Positions 18,953 through 29,500 of a stretch of DNA of 54,122 nt are shown here, piece by piece. How positions within the stretch are numbered: the first letter of the stretch is position 1; the number at the start of each line of letters is the position of its first letter. Source of the DNA: an uncultured Bacteroidales bacterium (GTDB lineage: Bacteria > Bacteroidota > Bacteroidia > Bacteroidales > Paludibacteraceae); assembly GCA_903911085.1 (NCBI GenBank), contig CAIWCC010000080.1:1-54122 (forward strand), given 5' to 3'. Made by a program: the position numbers and the translations under genes. Under the pieces are notes generated by a model. The model searched no databases. It saw nothing but the letters and a program-made list of their open reading frames with translations, and was not told the DNA's origin.

Positions 18953-21900
18953 TTACAAGTCGATTACTTGCGAACCTTCTTTTAACTGTACCTCTTGTTT
19001 ATTCCATATCAATGTTCCAGTTAAACCAACAGGCAAAGTTATGACTGCATGAAGTTTGCCTAACGTAGATTTGGTAAGATTAACGGTAATTAAGCCCAGC
19101 TTATGTGGCACTTTGCATTGAATCGTCGTTAATGAGCCCATTTGGGGTTTGACAAGAACACTTGTAAATCCATCGTCTTTGGGTTGTACCCCTGCAACAT
19201 ACTGCGACATAAGTGTAAGCGGACCGCCTGCCCAGCCGTGGTTGTATGAACCACCACCATACGTGGCAGAACCTACTCCCCAACCTTCCCACAACGTAGT
19301 TAAATTACTTTCAACCATAGCTTTATAACGTGCTTTCATGCGATTTATACCTCCTATGGCATCGTTCATCACAAAATAGGCTTCGAGAATATATTTTTCG
19401 ATATATGGTCCGGCAAAATACGTAGCGTCCAACAAGGTTTTGATAGATGTCCATTTCGTTTCGTCGGCAAGTCCGGCAACCACTGCCAACCCATTTCCTC
19501 TATCATCAGTTGGTCCAATATACAATGGCGAGCGGTATTCTTTACCTGTCCAAAATGTTTTATTAAAAGCATCTTTTAGCACTTGTCGTTGTCGTTCATA
19601 TTTTGCTGCATCCTCTGTATATCCTTGCAAAGTGGCCATTTTCGACAAAGATTCAAGTGCCATATAATACCATGCATTTTCGCATAAAGGCATATCAATA
19701 TTGCTTCCCCAATCTGTCCAATCCCAAAACAACCCATTTCCTCTTTCGGCTAAACCGGGGCGATGGACTACCAGTCCTTGCGAATCGAGTTTCCATAAAT
19801 CCATGTATCGTGCAATTTTTGGATAGGCATATTCCACAAAGGATTTATCGCCGGTGTATCGGTAATAATTCCAAAATCCAAATTTGCCTATACTAGCCAA
19901 TGTTTGCTGTGGAAGTTCGTTAACCCATTTTCCCGGTATGGGCGAATAAATGGAGGCATCGGGTCGTTGCCATTCCAGCAAGTTCGACATGGCTTTTTTA
20001 ATTGCTTTCACTCCAATGCTATCGCAGGTATAAAAAATTTCACCCAGAATAATCGTAGCATCACCCCACCATTGAGCGCGCTCGCGATCAGGGTCTTGTA
20101 TGGCATCGCGCATATTTAAGTCCATGGTATTCATCGCCTTTCTCCAAAGTGAATTTAAAAACGCATCATCACTTTGAAACAATCCAATGTGTTCGCTGGG
20201 GAATGAAGTTCGGCGATAGCCCAGTTTAAGTACTTTTATACCTGCCGGTATCGAATATTGCACTTTGTGCCCGTTCATATAACCAAAAGTTTCAAATTCC
20301 TGTACACCGGCACGTGTAACATATTCGGTACGGACATTGTATTCACTGCCTCCGTTGTAATTATCGGTGCGAATATCAATTGTAACTCCCGCTGTGGGTG
20401 CATCAATTTGAAGATAGGGTGTAATGGTGTAATTTACAGGAAGATCCATTTCTACAACAGTGCCATTGGATACAAAAGGATAGGTTAAGGTATTGGTATA
20501 ATCTACTACACCTGAATTTTTCCATTGCGGGAATGGTCGTTTCCAAAGTTTATTCCAGGGAGCACCGCCAGCAATTGCAACTTCCACCGATGCCGTAAAG
20601 TTGGCTTCGTTGTATGTAGGCAACATCCAGCCGTCATAGTTAGCAGTTGAGGTGTAACGAATATTGTATTCTGGCAAACGTGAATTAGGTTTTGGATCGC
20701 CGGTTTCGCCAAAAGCATCACATTTAGTATTTTTCCATGTTTTATCCGAAAGCAATGAAACTTGCGAATTTTGTGCTTCGAAAAGAAAACCTGCTGTTCC
20801 ACTATTTTTGTGATTATAGCCATCGCGACCCCAATACCAAAGTAAAGCCGCAATGGTATTTTCGCCTTGCTTCAGATAGCTGGTAATATCAACCTCATCA
20901 TAATAGGTGTCGGTTGGAGTAGGGCCCCGTTTCAACTGCCCTTCAAAAACTACTAGTTCTCCATTGATGTAAAGCCAGTATTTTGAATCGGCAGCTATTT
21001 TGGCAACCAGTTTTTCGCTCAGCGGATTGTCAAGCGTAATTTTTTTACGGAACATCAACCATTGATTAGGCGTACTCGGGCTTTTTGCGCTCGTAATCCA
21101 TTTCGTTTTGGCATTAAATGTTCCATTTGTTTCGTTTGAAATCCATTGCGCACTGTTTGGATTATTTTGGATATTACGATAATATACAGCTATTTCACTT
21201 ACAAATTTTAAGGGTGAAACATCTAAAACAAAATCCTTCCATTCTCCAGCTTCATTCGCTGTAACTTTTTTAATAATTTCAACTGAACTTCCGCCAATAT
21301 CTTTGGCTAAAAGTTTAACATTAACACCCGATGCACCTATTTGCCCAGTAGGAATAAAGACCAAGGTGTGTAAATAACCAGGCAATGTGCCACCTACGGG
21401 AATAGCCCCTTTTAATTCAATTTTGGGACCTTCTTGCCAATTGAATGCAAGGCTGCTTTTATTGAATTTCAAGACCTTACCTTTATTATTTACTACGCTC
21501 TGAGTAAATGGATTAGCTAGTATTTCGTTTGAATTTCCGGTATATTGATTGTCAATCTTCAATATCCATTTGTTGGTTTCATTTTCGTCCTCAAAATTCA
21601 GATTAAACCCAGTACCATCTATAATATCTTTTATTCTTGGCTGTGAATTATCGCTAAATTCAAACTGATCGAAGAGATACTTTGCTTCCCCCCAACCAGA
21701 TCGAGGGTCATCCCAATTATCACTAAGTATCATCTCAATATAATTCACTTTAGTATTTAAATGGTTAACACCAAGGTCTATAACAACATCTTCCCACACG
21801 CCATCCTGTGTAAGTTTACCTCTAAAAGCAATTGATTCAATTCCATTGATACCTATAGAAAAATTTTTGGGCTGAATAGATCTGTAACACATTATTTTCA

Positions 21901-22207
21901 AATACCGATTCTGTTGGGTAATTGTTACGGGATTTTTCATCGAAAAAAAGATGAAATTTCCCCACCAGTCGACATTTGCCAGGTTAACCGCCTGCACGCA
22001 TGTGGCGGTTTTGTTAACCCCCGAGATATCCGGATTGGGTACTAGTCCCGGCGCACCTTTGAATAAGTTACCATCGTACCAGGTTCCTGGACCATTAAGC
22101 ACAATATTATTTGTTCCTCCGGTTTCAAAATCGGAAAGAAGTTGAGAAAAAGTGCTAACATTTGAAAACAATAGAAACAGGAAGATAATACAGTTAATTC
22201 TTCTCAT
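18953..22207 (-). CDS. GH78-type alpha-L-rhamnosidase with N-terminal PUL modules
   Basis: Predicted inverting alpha-L-rhamnosidase. After the signal peptide (about 1-21) comes one clear module of the recurrent family (about 22-192; WEDVVIDL, YLFDQFEFSDNSQPR) and a second, divergent copy (about 196-350; GEWKDFVLDVSPL). A GH78-type N-domain follows (KYWLYINGELVVFEGQL). The (alpha/alpha)6 catalytic barrel has the acidic cluster DPDRERAQWWGD, and the later LWEGWG and YNHGWAGGP motifs carry the expected Glu and His. A short beta C-domain ends the chain. There is no sorting tail, unlike the GH43 neighbours, so the periplasm is expected. The leader and first module are almost identical in DNA to those of the next gene upstream. 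Confidence 0.88.
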   Translation of the reverse strand: MRRINCIIFLFLLFSNVSTFSQLLSDFETGGTNNIVLNGPGTWYDGNLFKGAPGLVPNPDISGVNKTATCVQAVNLANVDWWGNFIFFSMKNPVTITQQNRYLKIMCYRSIQPKNFSIGINGIESIAFRGKLTQDGVWEDVVIDLGVNHLNTKVNYIEMILSDNWDDPRSGWGEAKYLFDQFEFSDNSQPRIKDIIDGTGFNLNFEDENETNKWILKIDNQYTGNSNEILANPFTQSVVNNKGKVLKFNKSSLAFNWQEGPKIELKGAIPVGGTLPGYLHTLVFIPTGQIGASGVNVKLLAKDIGGSSVEIIKKVTANEAGEWKDFVLDVSPLKFVSEIAVYYRNIQNNPNSAQWISNETNGTFNAKTKWITSAKSPSTPNQWLMFRKKITLDNPLSEKLVAKIAADSKYWLYINGELVVFEGQLKRGPTPTDTYYDEVDITSYLKQGENTIAALLWYWGRDGYNHKNSGTAGFLFEAQNSQVSLLSDKTWKNTKCDAFGETGDPKPNSRLPEYNIRYTSTANYDGWMLPTYNEANFTASVEVAIAGGAPWNKLWKRPFPQWKNSGVVDYTNTLTYPFVSNGTVVEMDLPVNYTITPYLQIDAPTAGVTIDIRTDNYNGGSEYNVRTEYVTRAGVQEFETFGYMNGHKVQYSIPAGIKVLKLGYRRTSFPSEHIGLFQSDDAFLNSLWRKAMNTMDLNMRDAIQDPDRERAQWWGDATIILGEIFYTCDSIGVKAIKKAMSNLLEWQRPDASIYSPIPGKWVNELPQQTLASIGKFGFWNYYRYTGDKSFVEYAYPKIARYMDLWKLDSQGLVVHRPGLAERGNGLFWDWTDWGSNIDMPLCENAWYYMALESLSKMATLQGYTEDAAKYERQRQVLKDAFNKTFWTGKEYRSPLYIGPTDDRGNGLAVVAGLADETKWTSIKTLLDATYFAGPYIEKYILEAYFVMNDAIGGINRMKARYKAMVESNLTTLWEGWGVGSATYGGGSYNHGWAGGPLTLMSQYVAGVQPKDDGFTSVLVKPQMGSLTTIQCKVPHKLGLITVNLTKSTLGKLHAVITLPVGLTGTLIWNKQEVQLKEGSQVIDL

Positions 22208-22251
22208 AAGAAATAATTTAATGATTTTAGTAATTAGAGGTATAATGGTTT

Positions 22252-24519
22252 TTACAAAACAAATTTAGATGCGTACTTTTTCCCGTTGGTTCCAAGTACA
22301 ACAAAATACACACCTTTCGGAAAAGGTAAATCAACTTCAATAGAGCTACCTACATCCATTTTTACTTGTTTACTGAGCAATTGAATTCCTGATACATTCA
22401 GAATCTGTATTTGCACATACTGTTGAAGAGTAGAATTTAAAACCAATTGTTTTTTATCGTTTACAGAATATTTTAGTGCAAGCTCCTTCAAAGTAGGTGG
22501 TAAGGTGGTGATATCATTTGCCAAATCGAGCTTAAAACTATTGACAAAACTCAGTTTTTGAATAGAACCATCGGCATTAAATACAAGCGGACTGCTCCAG
22601 TATTGGAAATCGTGTCCTTTAATGCCATCAGGGCGTGAACCCCATCGGTCGGCCATCCACAAATAGGCAGTACCGGTAAGCGTGGGTATTTCGGCAATGT
22701 GTGTTTGCTGACCATGGATAATATTATCGCTTGCATCCAGGTATTCCGACGAGGCACGGACAGAGCCTCCATTGGCTTTTGCCGCCACATTCACGCCGTT
22801 TGCGTAGGCTTCCAACTCAACTAATCGCGAATGATCATTGCTTTTTGAGCTACGGACGATGAGCCGGATTTTATTGGTTGAAACCGCTGCGAATGTTATT
22901 TTGCGCCAAACCAAATTATTACCGGAAATAGATCCACCGGGAATTATTTTCCAACTTGTACCGTCCCAATACTCTACATCAAAAGCCGTATTGCCATAAT
23001 CAGCAAAAGTCATTATTTCGGTTGGAGTTGTAGCACTTCCGTCCTGAATAGTAAATACATCAACTTCCGAAATTGACTTCGCACCGTTAAACGTAAATTC
23101 CAGACTATCTGGGAAATACCCTGGTGAATTGTCGTTCCAACCACCCGAAATTCCCCAATTAGTACCTATGCGATCGCCATCAATGGTTGCCGATGCTGGA
23201 TATCTTGATTTCTCAAGATTGTTTATATTTCCGCGGTAATTATACGGTCCCAATGGATTTGCCGAAGTGTAAACTTGCGCTCCAGAGCCTTCGGGGCAAA
23301 ACGGACATGTTCTGTCAGCCAACACATAATAAATACCATTACGCTTGAACATATTACAGGCCTCGCCATTAGCCAAAATAACACCACTACTTACTTGCGC
23401 TGAACCCAAATAATCATCAGTAAGTAATTCCACACTAATTAAATGGCCGGGAAATGTGGTGTAAACAATGTATCCTTTTGCATCTTCATCCACAAACAAA
23501 CTTAAATCGCCTACATTTTTTGCTAGGTTTTTTACGATAACATTCTGATTGACTATGGTGTATGGACCTTCTGGATTATCGGATGTGGCAACACCAAATA
23601 GTCCATTCCAAAGGGTTGGATACCAATTGTACCACATTACATATTTTTTTTGCTTAGCGTTATACACTACATGTGGCCGATAATAAACTCCAGTTGGGGG
23701 ATTGGTAAGCATTTTGCCACAAGGCGTCCATTTGGTTAAATCAGTAGATTTATACGTCTGATAATAATTTGTATTTACAAATCCGTCCGTATTTCCATAA
23801 GCCGTTCCATACCAATAATAGCTGTTTCCAAATTTAATAACTTTTCCATCGTGCGCATCTACAATGTTACCATTAGTATCGTATCGTGGAAGTACATTAT
23901 CAATGGTAATTCCAGTTTTGGATCCACCATCAATGATTTTTTGTGTTCGAGGCAGAAAATTATCGCTTAATTCAAACTGATCGAAGAGATACTTTGCTTC
24001 CCCCCATCCAGATTGAGGTGCATCCCAATTGTTACTAAGTATCATCTCAATAAAATTTACTTTGGTATTCATATAATTAACACCAAGGTCGATAACTACA
24101 TCTTCCCACACGCCATCATGTGTAAGTTTACCTACAAAAGGAGTTGATTCAATGCCATTGATACCAATAGTAAAATTTTTGGGCTGAATAGACCTGTAGC
24201 ACATAATTTTCAGATAGCGATTCTGTTGGGTAATTGTTACCGGATTATTCAGTGTAAAAAAAATGAAATTTCCCCACCAGTTGGCATCTTTCACATTGAT
24301 AGCCTGTACGCAAGTAGTTGTTTCGTTAATGCCAGTCAAATCAGGGTTGGGTACTAAGCCTGGTGCGCCATTAAATAAGTTACCATCGTACCAAGTTCCG
24401 GCACCATTCACCACAATATTGTTTGTTCCACCAGTCTCGAAATCGGACAGAAGTTGAGAATAGATAGAAAAATTGGACAATAAAAATATATAGATGATAA
24501 GCGAGTTTATTCTTCTCAT
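22252..24519 (-). CDS. GH43-like protein with N-terminal PUL module and T9SS tail (apparent chimera)
   Basis: Architecture: signal peptide (about 1-21), recurrent module (22-191), a five-bladed GH43-type propeller starting near residue 204 (AHDGKVIKFGNSYYWYGTAYG), a discoidin/CBM32-like insert (YPASATIDGDR, WRKITFAAVSTNKIRLIV), a final propeller segment, and a T9SS tail (FPKGVYFVVLGTNGKKYASK). It is probably a secreted exo-glycanase. The pattern resembles the GH43 subfamilies that attack beta-1,3-galactan, but the subfamily call is tentative. Up to about residue 198 the gene matches the GH78 gene's 5' end; beyond that it matches its upstream neighbour 24650-26395. The switch lies at about 23913-23925. 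Confidence 0.78.
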   Translation of the reverse strand: MRRINSLIIYIFLLSNFSIYSQLLSDFETGGTNNIVVNGAGTWYDGNLFNGAPGLVPNPDLTGINETTTCVQAINVKDANWWGNFIFFTLNNPVTITQQNRYLKIMCYRSIQPKNFTIGINGIESTPFVGKLTHDGVWEDVVIDLGVNYMNTKVNFIEMILSNNWDAPQSGWGEAKYLFDQFELSDNFLPRTQKIIDGGSKTGITIDNVLPRYDTNGNIVDAHDGKVIKFGNSYYWYGTAYGNTDGFVNTNYYQTYKSTDLTKWTPCGKMLTNPPTGVYYRPHVVYNAKQKKYVMWYNWYPTLWNGLFGVATSDNPEGPYTIVNQNVIVKNLAKNVGDLSLFVDEDAKGYIVYTTFPGHLISVELLTDDYLGSAQVSSGVILANGEACNMFKRNGIYYVLADRTCPFCPEGSGAQVYTSANPLGPYNYRGNINNLEKSRYPASATIDGDRIGTNWGISGGWNDNSPGYFPDSLEFTFNGAKSISEVDVFTIQDGSATTPTEIMTFADYGNTAFDVEYWDGTSWKIIPGGSISGNNLVWRKITFAAVSTNKIRLIVRSSKSNDHSRLVELEAYANGVNVAAKANGGSVRASSEYLDASDNIIHGQQTHIAEIPTLTGTAYLWMADRWGSRPDGIKGHDFQYWSSPLVFNADGSIQKLSFVNSFKLDLANDITTLPPTLKELALKYSVNDKKQLVLNSTLQQYVQIQILNVSGIQLLSKQVKMDVGSSIEVDLPFPKGVYFVVLGTNGKKYASKFVL

Positions 24520-24576
24520 AATTAATAAATTGCTGATTTTTTAATAGTATTTTTGGAAATAAGTATTCAATAAATA

Positions 24577-24636
24577 ATTATATATTTTACGAAAGCAATA
24601 TTCGGAGAACCAGACTTGTAACTAAATCCTTGTAAC
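24577..24636. other. Half-site-like sequences inside the GH operon (degenerate operator?)
   Basis: In the 130-bp gap between the two GH43-like genes, ATATTTTAC (24582-24590) and two copies of TTGTAAC (24616-24622 and 24630-24636) resemble the operator half-sites. Their spacing does not follow the 21-bp rule, and no TAnnTTTG box sits at the expected distance. This may be a decayed or alternative site, or AT-rich coincidence. Confidence 0.25.
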
Positions 24637-24649
24637 TACTTAATGATTC

Positions 24650-26395
24650 TTACAAAATAAATTTAGTTGCGTACTTTTTTCCGTTGGTTCCGAGTACAAC
24701 AAAATATACACCTTTCGGAAAAGGTAAATCAACTTCAATTGAGCTACCTACATCCATTTTTAGTTTTTTACTGAGCAATTGAATTCCTGACACATTCAGA
24801 ATCTGTAATTGCACAGACTGTTGTTGGGTTGAATTTAAAACCATTTGATTTTTATCGTTTACAGAATATTTTAGTACAAGCTCGTTCAATGGACTTGTCA
24901 AAGCGGTATTGCCAGTTGATAAATCGAGAGAAAAACTATTGACAAAACTTAGTTTTTGGATAGAACCATCGGCATTAAAAACCAGCGGACTGCTCCAATA
25001 CTGAAAATCGTGTCCTTTAATGCCATCAGGGCGCGAACCCCAGCGGTCGGCCATCCACAAAAAGGCAGTGCCAGTAAGCGTAGGAATTTCGGCAATGTGT
25101 GTTTGCTGGGCATGGATAATATTATCGCTGGCATCCAGATATTCCGACGAGGCACGGACGGAACCACCATTGGCTTTTGCAGCCACGTTTACTCCGTTGG
25201 CAAAAGCTTCCAGTTCAATAACGCGCGAAAAATCACCACTTTGAGAGCCACGGATGATGAGTCGGATTTTAGAAGTTGAAACCGCATTGAATGTTATTTT
25301 GCGCCAAACCAGATTGTTACCGGAAATAGATCCACCTGGAATTATTTTCCAACTTGTTCCGTCCCAATATTCTACATCAAAAGCCGTGTTGCCACTTTTG
25401 GCGAAAGTCATCAATTCTGTTGGAGTAGTGGCGTTTCCGTCCTGAACACTAAATACATTGACCTGCGATATTGACTTTGTACCGTTAAACGAAATTTCTA
25501 GGCTGTCCGGAAAATATCCTATCGTGTTGTCGTTCCAGCCACCGGCATTCCCCCAGTTTGAACCTGTGCGGTCGCCATCGATGACAGCAGAAGCAGGATA
25601 TTTTGTTTTTTCGGCATTATTAATATTACCCCGATAATTATAAGGTCCCAACGGGCTTGCCGAAGTAAAAACCTGTGCCCCTGAACCTTCGGGGCAAAAC
25701 TGACACATTTTATCGGCCAAAACATAGTATGTACCATTTCGTTTGAACATGGAACAAGCCTCGGCACTGGGTAAAATAACGCCACTGTTTGTTAGTAGCG
25801 AGCCCATAAAATCGTCGGTTAGCCTTTCTACCGTTATGGTGTGGTCGGCTAAGGTGGTGTACACAATGTATCCTTTAGCATCTTCATCCACAAACAGACT
25901 AAAATCGCCCACGCCTTTTGCCGAATATTTAACGCTAACATTCTGACTCACTATGCTATATGGGCCTTCTGGATTGTCGGACATGGCCACACCATATTGC
26001 CCATTCCAAAGGGTTTTGTACCAGTTGTACCACAATACATATTTTTTGCGTTTGGCGTTGTACACCACATGCGGCCGGTAATAAATACCCGTTGGTGGAT
26101 TAGTTAGCATATCTCCACAAGGCGTCCAAGTAGTTAAATCAGCTGATTTATAGCACCGAAAAACATTGGTAGTGCCATATCCGTCGGTGTTTCCATAAGC
26201 CGTTCCATACCAATAATACGTGTTCCCAAACTTAATAATTCTACCATCGTGTGCATCAACAATACTACCGTTAGTATCGTATCGAGGAAGTACATTATCA
26301 ATGGTAATTATATTGTTGGCAAACATCGAAATACACACAAATAAACCAATAAAGTTTAGCAATATTTTCTCTAATTTGATTGATTTATTTATCAT
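24650..26395 (-). CDS. GH43-like protein with CBM32-like insert and T9SS tail
   Basis: First gene of the enzyme operon. The signal peptide (about 1-27) is followed directly by the GH43-type propeller (IVDAHDGRIIKFGNTYYWYG; RPHVVYNAKRKKYVLWYNW; EACSMFKRNGTYYVLAD, where a Glu sits in the usual general-acid position). A discoidin/CBM32-like insert comes next (about 285-420), then the closing propeller segment (WMADRWGSRPDGIKGHDFQYW) and a T9SS sorting tail. It is a close paralogue of 22252-24519 but lacks the N-terminal module. A secreted, surface-acting exo-glycosidase is expected. Galactan is a plausible substrate, not proven. It is driven by operator C and divergent from the regulator. Confidence 0.8.
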   Translation of the reverse strand: MINKSIKLEKILLNFIGLFVCISMFANNIITIDNVLPRYDTNGSIVDAHDGRIIKFGNTYYWYGTAYGNTDGYGTTNVFRCYKSADLTTWTPCGDMLTNPPTGIYYRPHVVYNAKRKKYVLWYNWYKTLWNGQYGVAMSDNPEGPYSIVSQNVSVKYSAKGVGDFSLFVDEDAKGYIVYTTLADHTITVERLTDDFMGSLLTNSGVILPSAEACSMFKRNGTYYVLADKMCQFCPEGSGAQVFTSASPLGPYNYRGNINNAEKTKYPASAVIDGDRTGSNWGNAGGWNDNTIGYFPDSLEISFNGTKSISQVNVFSVQDGNATTPTELMTFAKSGNTAFDVEYWDGTSWKIIPGGSISGNNLVWRKITFNAVSTSKIRLIIRGSQSGDFSRVIELEAFANGVNVAAKANGGSVRASSEYLDASDNIIHAQQTHIAEIPTLTGTAFLWMADRWGSRPDGIKGHDFQYWSSPLVFNADGSIQKLSFVNSFSLDLSTGNTALTSPLNELVLKYSVNDKNQMVLNSTQQQSVQLQILNVSGIQLLSKKLKMDVGSSIEVDLPFPKGVYFVVLGTNGKKYATKFIL

Positions 26396-26432
26396 ATTAA
26401 TAAGCAGTTATTTTGTGTTTTTTTAATAGCTG

Positions 26433-26497
26433 CAAAGTTATTACTAAAATGGTTTCGTAACTTTAAGTCATGTACAAATTTCTTCAATTATTGTAAC
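26433..26497 (-). promoter_or_regulatory. Operator C plus -7 box, enzyme operon promoter
   Basis: The -7 box TAACTTTG on the minus strand (CAAAGTTA at 26433-26440) lies 38 bp before the start of the first GH43-like gene. The 35-bp element (26463-26497) begins exactly 22 bp beyond it. The distal half-site ATTATTGTAAC (26487-26497) is perfect; the proximal one, AGTCATGTACA (26466-26476), is weaker. The 21-nt core AATTTCTT[T/C]AATTATTGTAAC differs from that of operator A at one position. The region is shared with the divergent regulator promoter. Confidence 0.75.
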
Positions 26498-26542
26498 ATT
26501 CTTTTCATATCATACCAATTTGTAAAATTATATGTAAATCCA

Positions 26543-26574
26543 TTGCCATAATTATATACAAATCTTTATCTTTG
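26543..26574 (+). promoter_or_regulatory. Promoter of the HTCS regulator gene
   Basis: TTG (26543-26545), a 21-bp spacer, then TATCTTTG (26567-26574), a match to TAnnTTTG. The box ends only 17 bp before the ATG, so the leader should be very short. Just upstream, 26513-26538 carries ACCAATTTGTAAA-like sequence resembling part of the operator, but not in the same phasing. Confidence 0.5.
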
Positions 26575-26591
26575 TGTAAATATCAATAGCC

Positions 26592-29500
26592 ATGAAAACA
26601 CAATCACGAATTTCGAACATTTTTTTAATTTCAATATTGCTATTTGGAATTTCTATTAAAGTTATTTCTCAAAAAATAGAATCAAACCTAATCAACAAAT
26701 ATTCTACAGAGCAGGGGTTATCAAGCAATATAATTTATAGTATTTTACAAGATAAATACGGATTAATTTGGATAGCAACCGAAGAAGGTTTGAACAAATT
26801 TGATGGTAAAAGTTTTACTCATTTTTCAATCAATAATGGACGGTATTCACTTTCACATAATAGAACTCAAACATTACTTCAGGCACGCGATGGCAATATA
26901 TGGGCTGGAACTTCGGATGGATTGAATATCTATGACTACAAATCGGATAGTATAATTAAAGTCAGAACCAATACCAGCCCTATGAAGTTGGTTTATAATG
27001 ATATAACCTGTCTTGTAGCGAGTATTGACAAATCAAGAATCTGGATAGGAACGTATGGCAATGGGGTGAATTATTTTGATTGGAAAACCAACAAATTCTA
27101 TGCTCTCACTCTACCAAAAATTCCAAGTGTTCCAGCACCACTCAACGTGATGAGTATATTGGATGATGATAACAACCGACTTTGGATTGGCACACAGCAC
27201 GATGGGCTTTACAGATATAATTTGGAAGAAGAAAAGTTAGAATTTTTTGAGCTTCCCGAAAATGGTCGATTTGTGCGTTCAATATATCAGGATAGCTTCC
27301 GTAGAATTTGGATTGGCACCTCCAAAGGTTGTTATTTATACAACGAAACAACCAATAAATTAGACTTAATAACTTATCCAGAGTCACTCAATATCAATTC
27401 GATAGGCGGTATTAAAGAAGATAGAAATGGTTTAATTTGGTTAGGTACAGAAAATTTTTTAATGGGTTTTTCGGTACGCTCGTTTTCGTTAACCGAAAAA
27501 TTTGCGTATCAAGTAATCAAACAAGGTGAATCGGCTACCAGCTTGAGATGTGCTTCAATTAACTCTTTATTTACCGACAAAGATAATAATTTATGGATTG
27601 GCACTGCTTGGGGTGGTGTTAATATGCTACATGGTACTTCAACAAAGTTTAAGCTATACAAGCACGATCCTGAACGATTAGGCTCGATACCAAACTCACC
27701 AATAAATGCAATTGCTTACGATGGTGAAGGTAGTATTTTTGTTGCCACTATGGGAACTGACAAAGTCGGTTTATATAAAATGAACCTGCAAAGTGGAGAA
27801 TCAAAACCCCTTGAAGTATCCAAAAAACTTTCAGGAAATGTATATCAATCTTTATTATACGATTTAGATGGCAATTTATGGATAGGCACATACAACAATG
27901 GATTGATAAAATCTAATAAGCAAGGAACTGGTTTGAAACAGTATTTATTTAACAACAAAAACAATAATTCGTTACCTGGTAATGATGTACGTACTATTTT
28001 TCAAGCAAAAGACAAATCAATTTGGATTGGTACAAGCAGTGGATTAGCAAAGTTCGATTTAAAAACACAAACATTTAGTCGGATTCAATTAATCAAAAAC
28101 AGTATTGTTGCCATTCGCTCAATTGAGCAAGACAACAAGGGTGTTTTGTGGATTGGTACTTACGGAAAAGGTGTACTCACATACAACACTGTTAATCATA
28201 ATATAAACTTAGACCCAACAAACCAAAATACTCACGTGGTGAGCGATATTTTTCTCAATGGTGATAGCGTTTGGATAGCTACACAGGGCGAAGGTTTGTT
28301 TTTTTATAACCAGAAAAACAAAAGTAATGCAAATTTCAACTCATCTAAAGGGCTACTAAGCAACTATTTAGCATCATTAGAACGCGATAATACAGGAAAA
28401 ATATGGATAGGGACAAGCAAAGGTCTATCAAGAATTGACCCTAAAACAAATGAAATTGAAAGTTTCAGACCGAGTGATGGAATTCAAAACAGAGAATTTT
28501 CGGAAAGGGCTGCACTTGCTTTGCCCAATGGTCTATTTGCATTTTCAGGATTTGGAGGCATAAATATATTTAATCCACAAAACGTTACAAAAAATGATAA
28601 ATGTCCTTCGGTATTTTTTACTAAACTTTTAATTTTCGATGAATTAATAACACCATCCGAAAATAAAGATGAATATTCTCCACTTAAAGAAAATATTACA
28701 CTTACCCATAAAATTGAACTTAAATACAATCAATATGTATTTACGATTGAATTTATGGGAATAAATTACAATGCTGATCAAAAAACACAATATGCATATT
28801 TTCTCGAAGGATCAGATAAGAAATGGAATTACTTAGGTAATCAAAACAGTGTCACCTTTCGTAATTTACAACCCGGAAAGTATGTATTTAAAGTAAAAGC
28901 ATCGAGCCCAGATGCAGTATGGAGCGATAGTAACATAGCTTCAATAATCATCATTGTACGTCCGCCTTGGTGGGCTTCGTGGTGGGCATACCTTATTTAT
29001 TTTATTCTATTTATTGCATTATTGTATTTAGCTTGGCTGTTTGTAAACATAAGAATTGAAACCGCTAATGGATTAAAAATTGAACGTGCCCGACGTGAAA
29101 AAGATGAAGAATTGCATCAAGAAAAATTACAGTTCTTTACGAATATATCGCATGAATTTCGTACGCCTCTCACATTAATTATTGGACCATTGGAAAAATT
29201 ACAGTTTGAAGAAATTGATCCGGATAAAAAATCGAACATTAAATTGATGCTTCGAAACGCCAACCGATTACTCACAATGGTTAATCAGTTGCTCGATTTT
29301 CGGAAAACGGAGCGTGGACAAATGAAATTGAAAGTTCAGAGATTAGATATTAAAAAATCAATCAGCGAAATTATTCTATCGTTTGATGAACTAAAAAAAC
29401 AAAGGAACATAAATTTAAAACTCACTTGTGCTGATAAGGAGTTATGGGCGTGGTTCGATTTAGAATTCTTAAACAAGTCATTAACAAATCTTCTTTCAAA

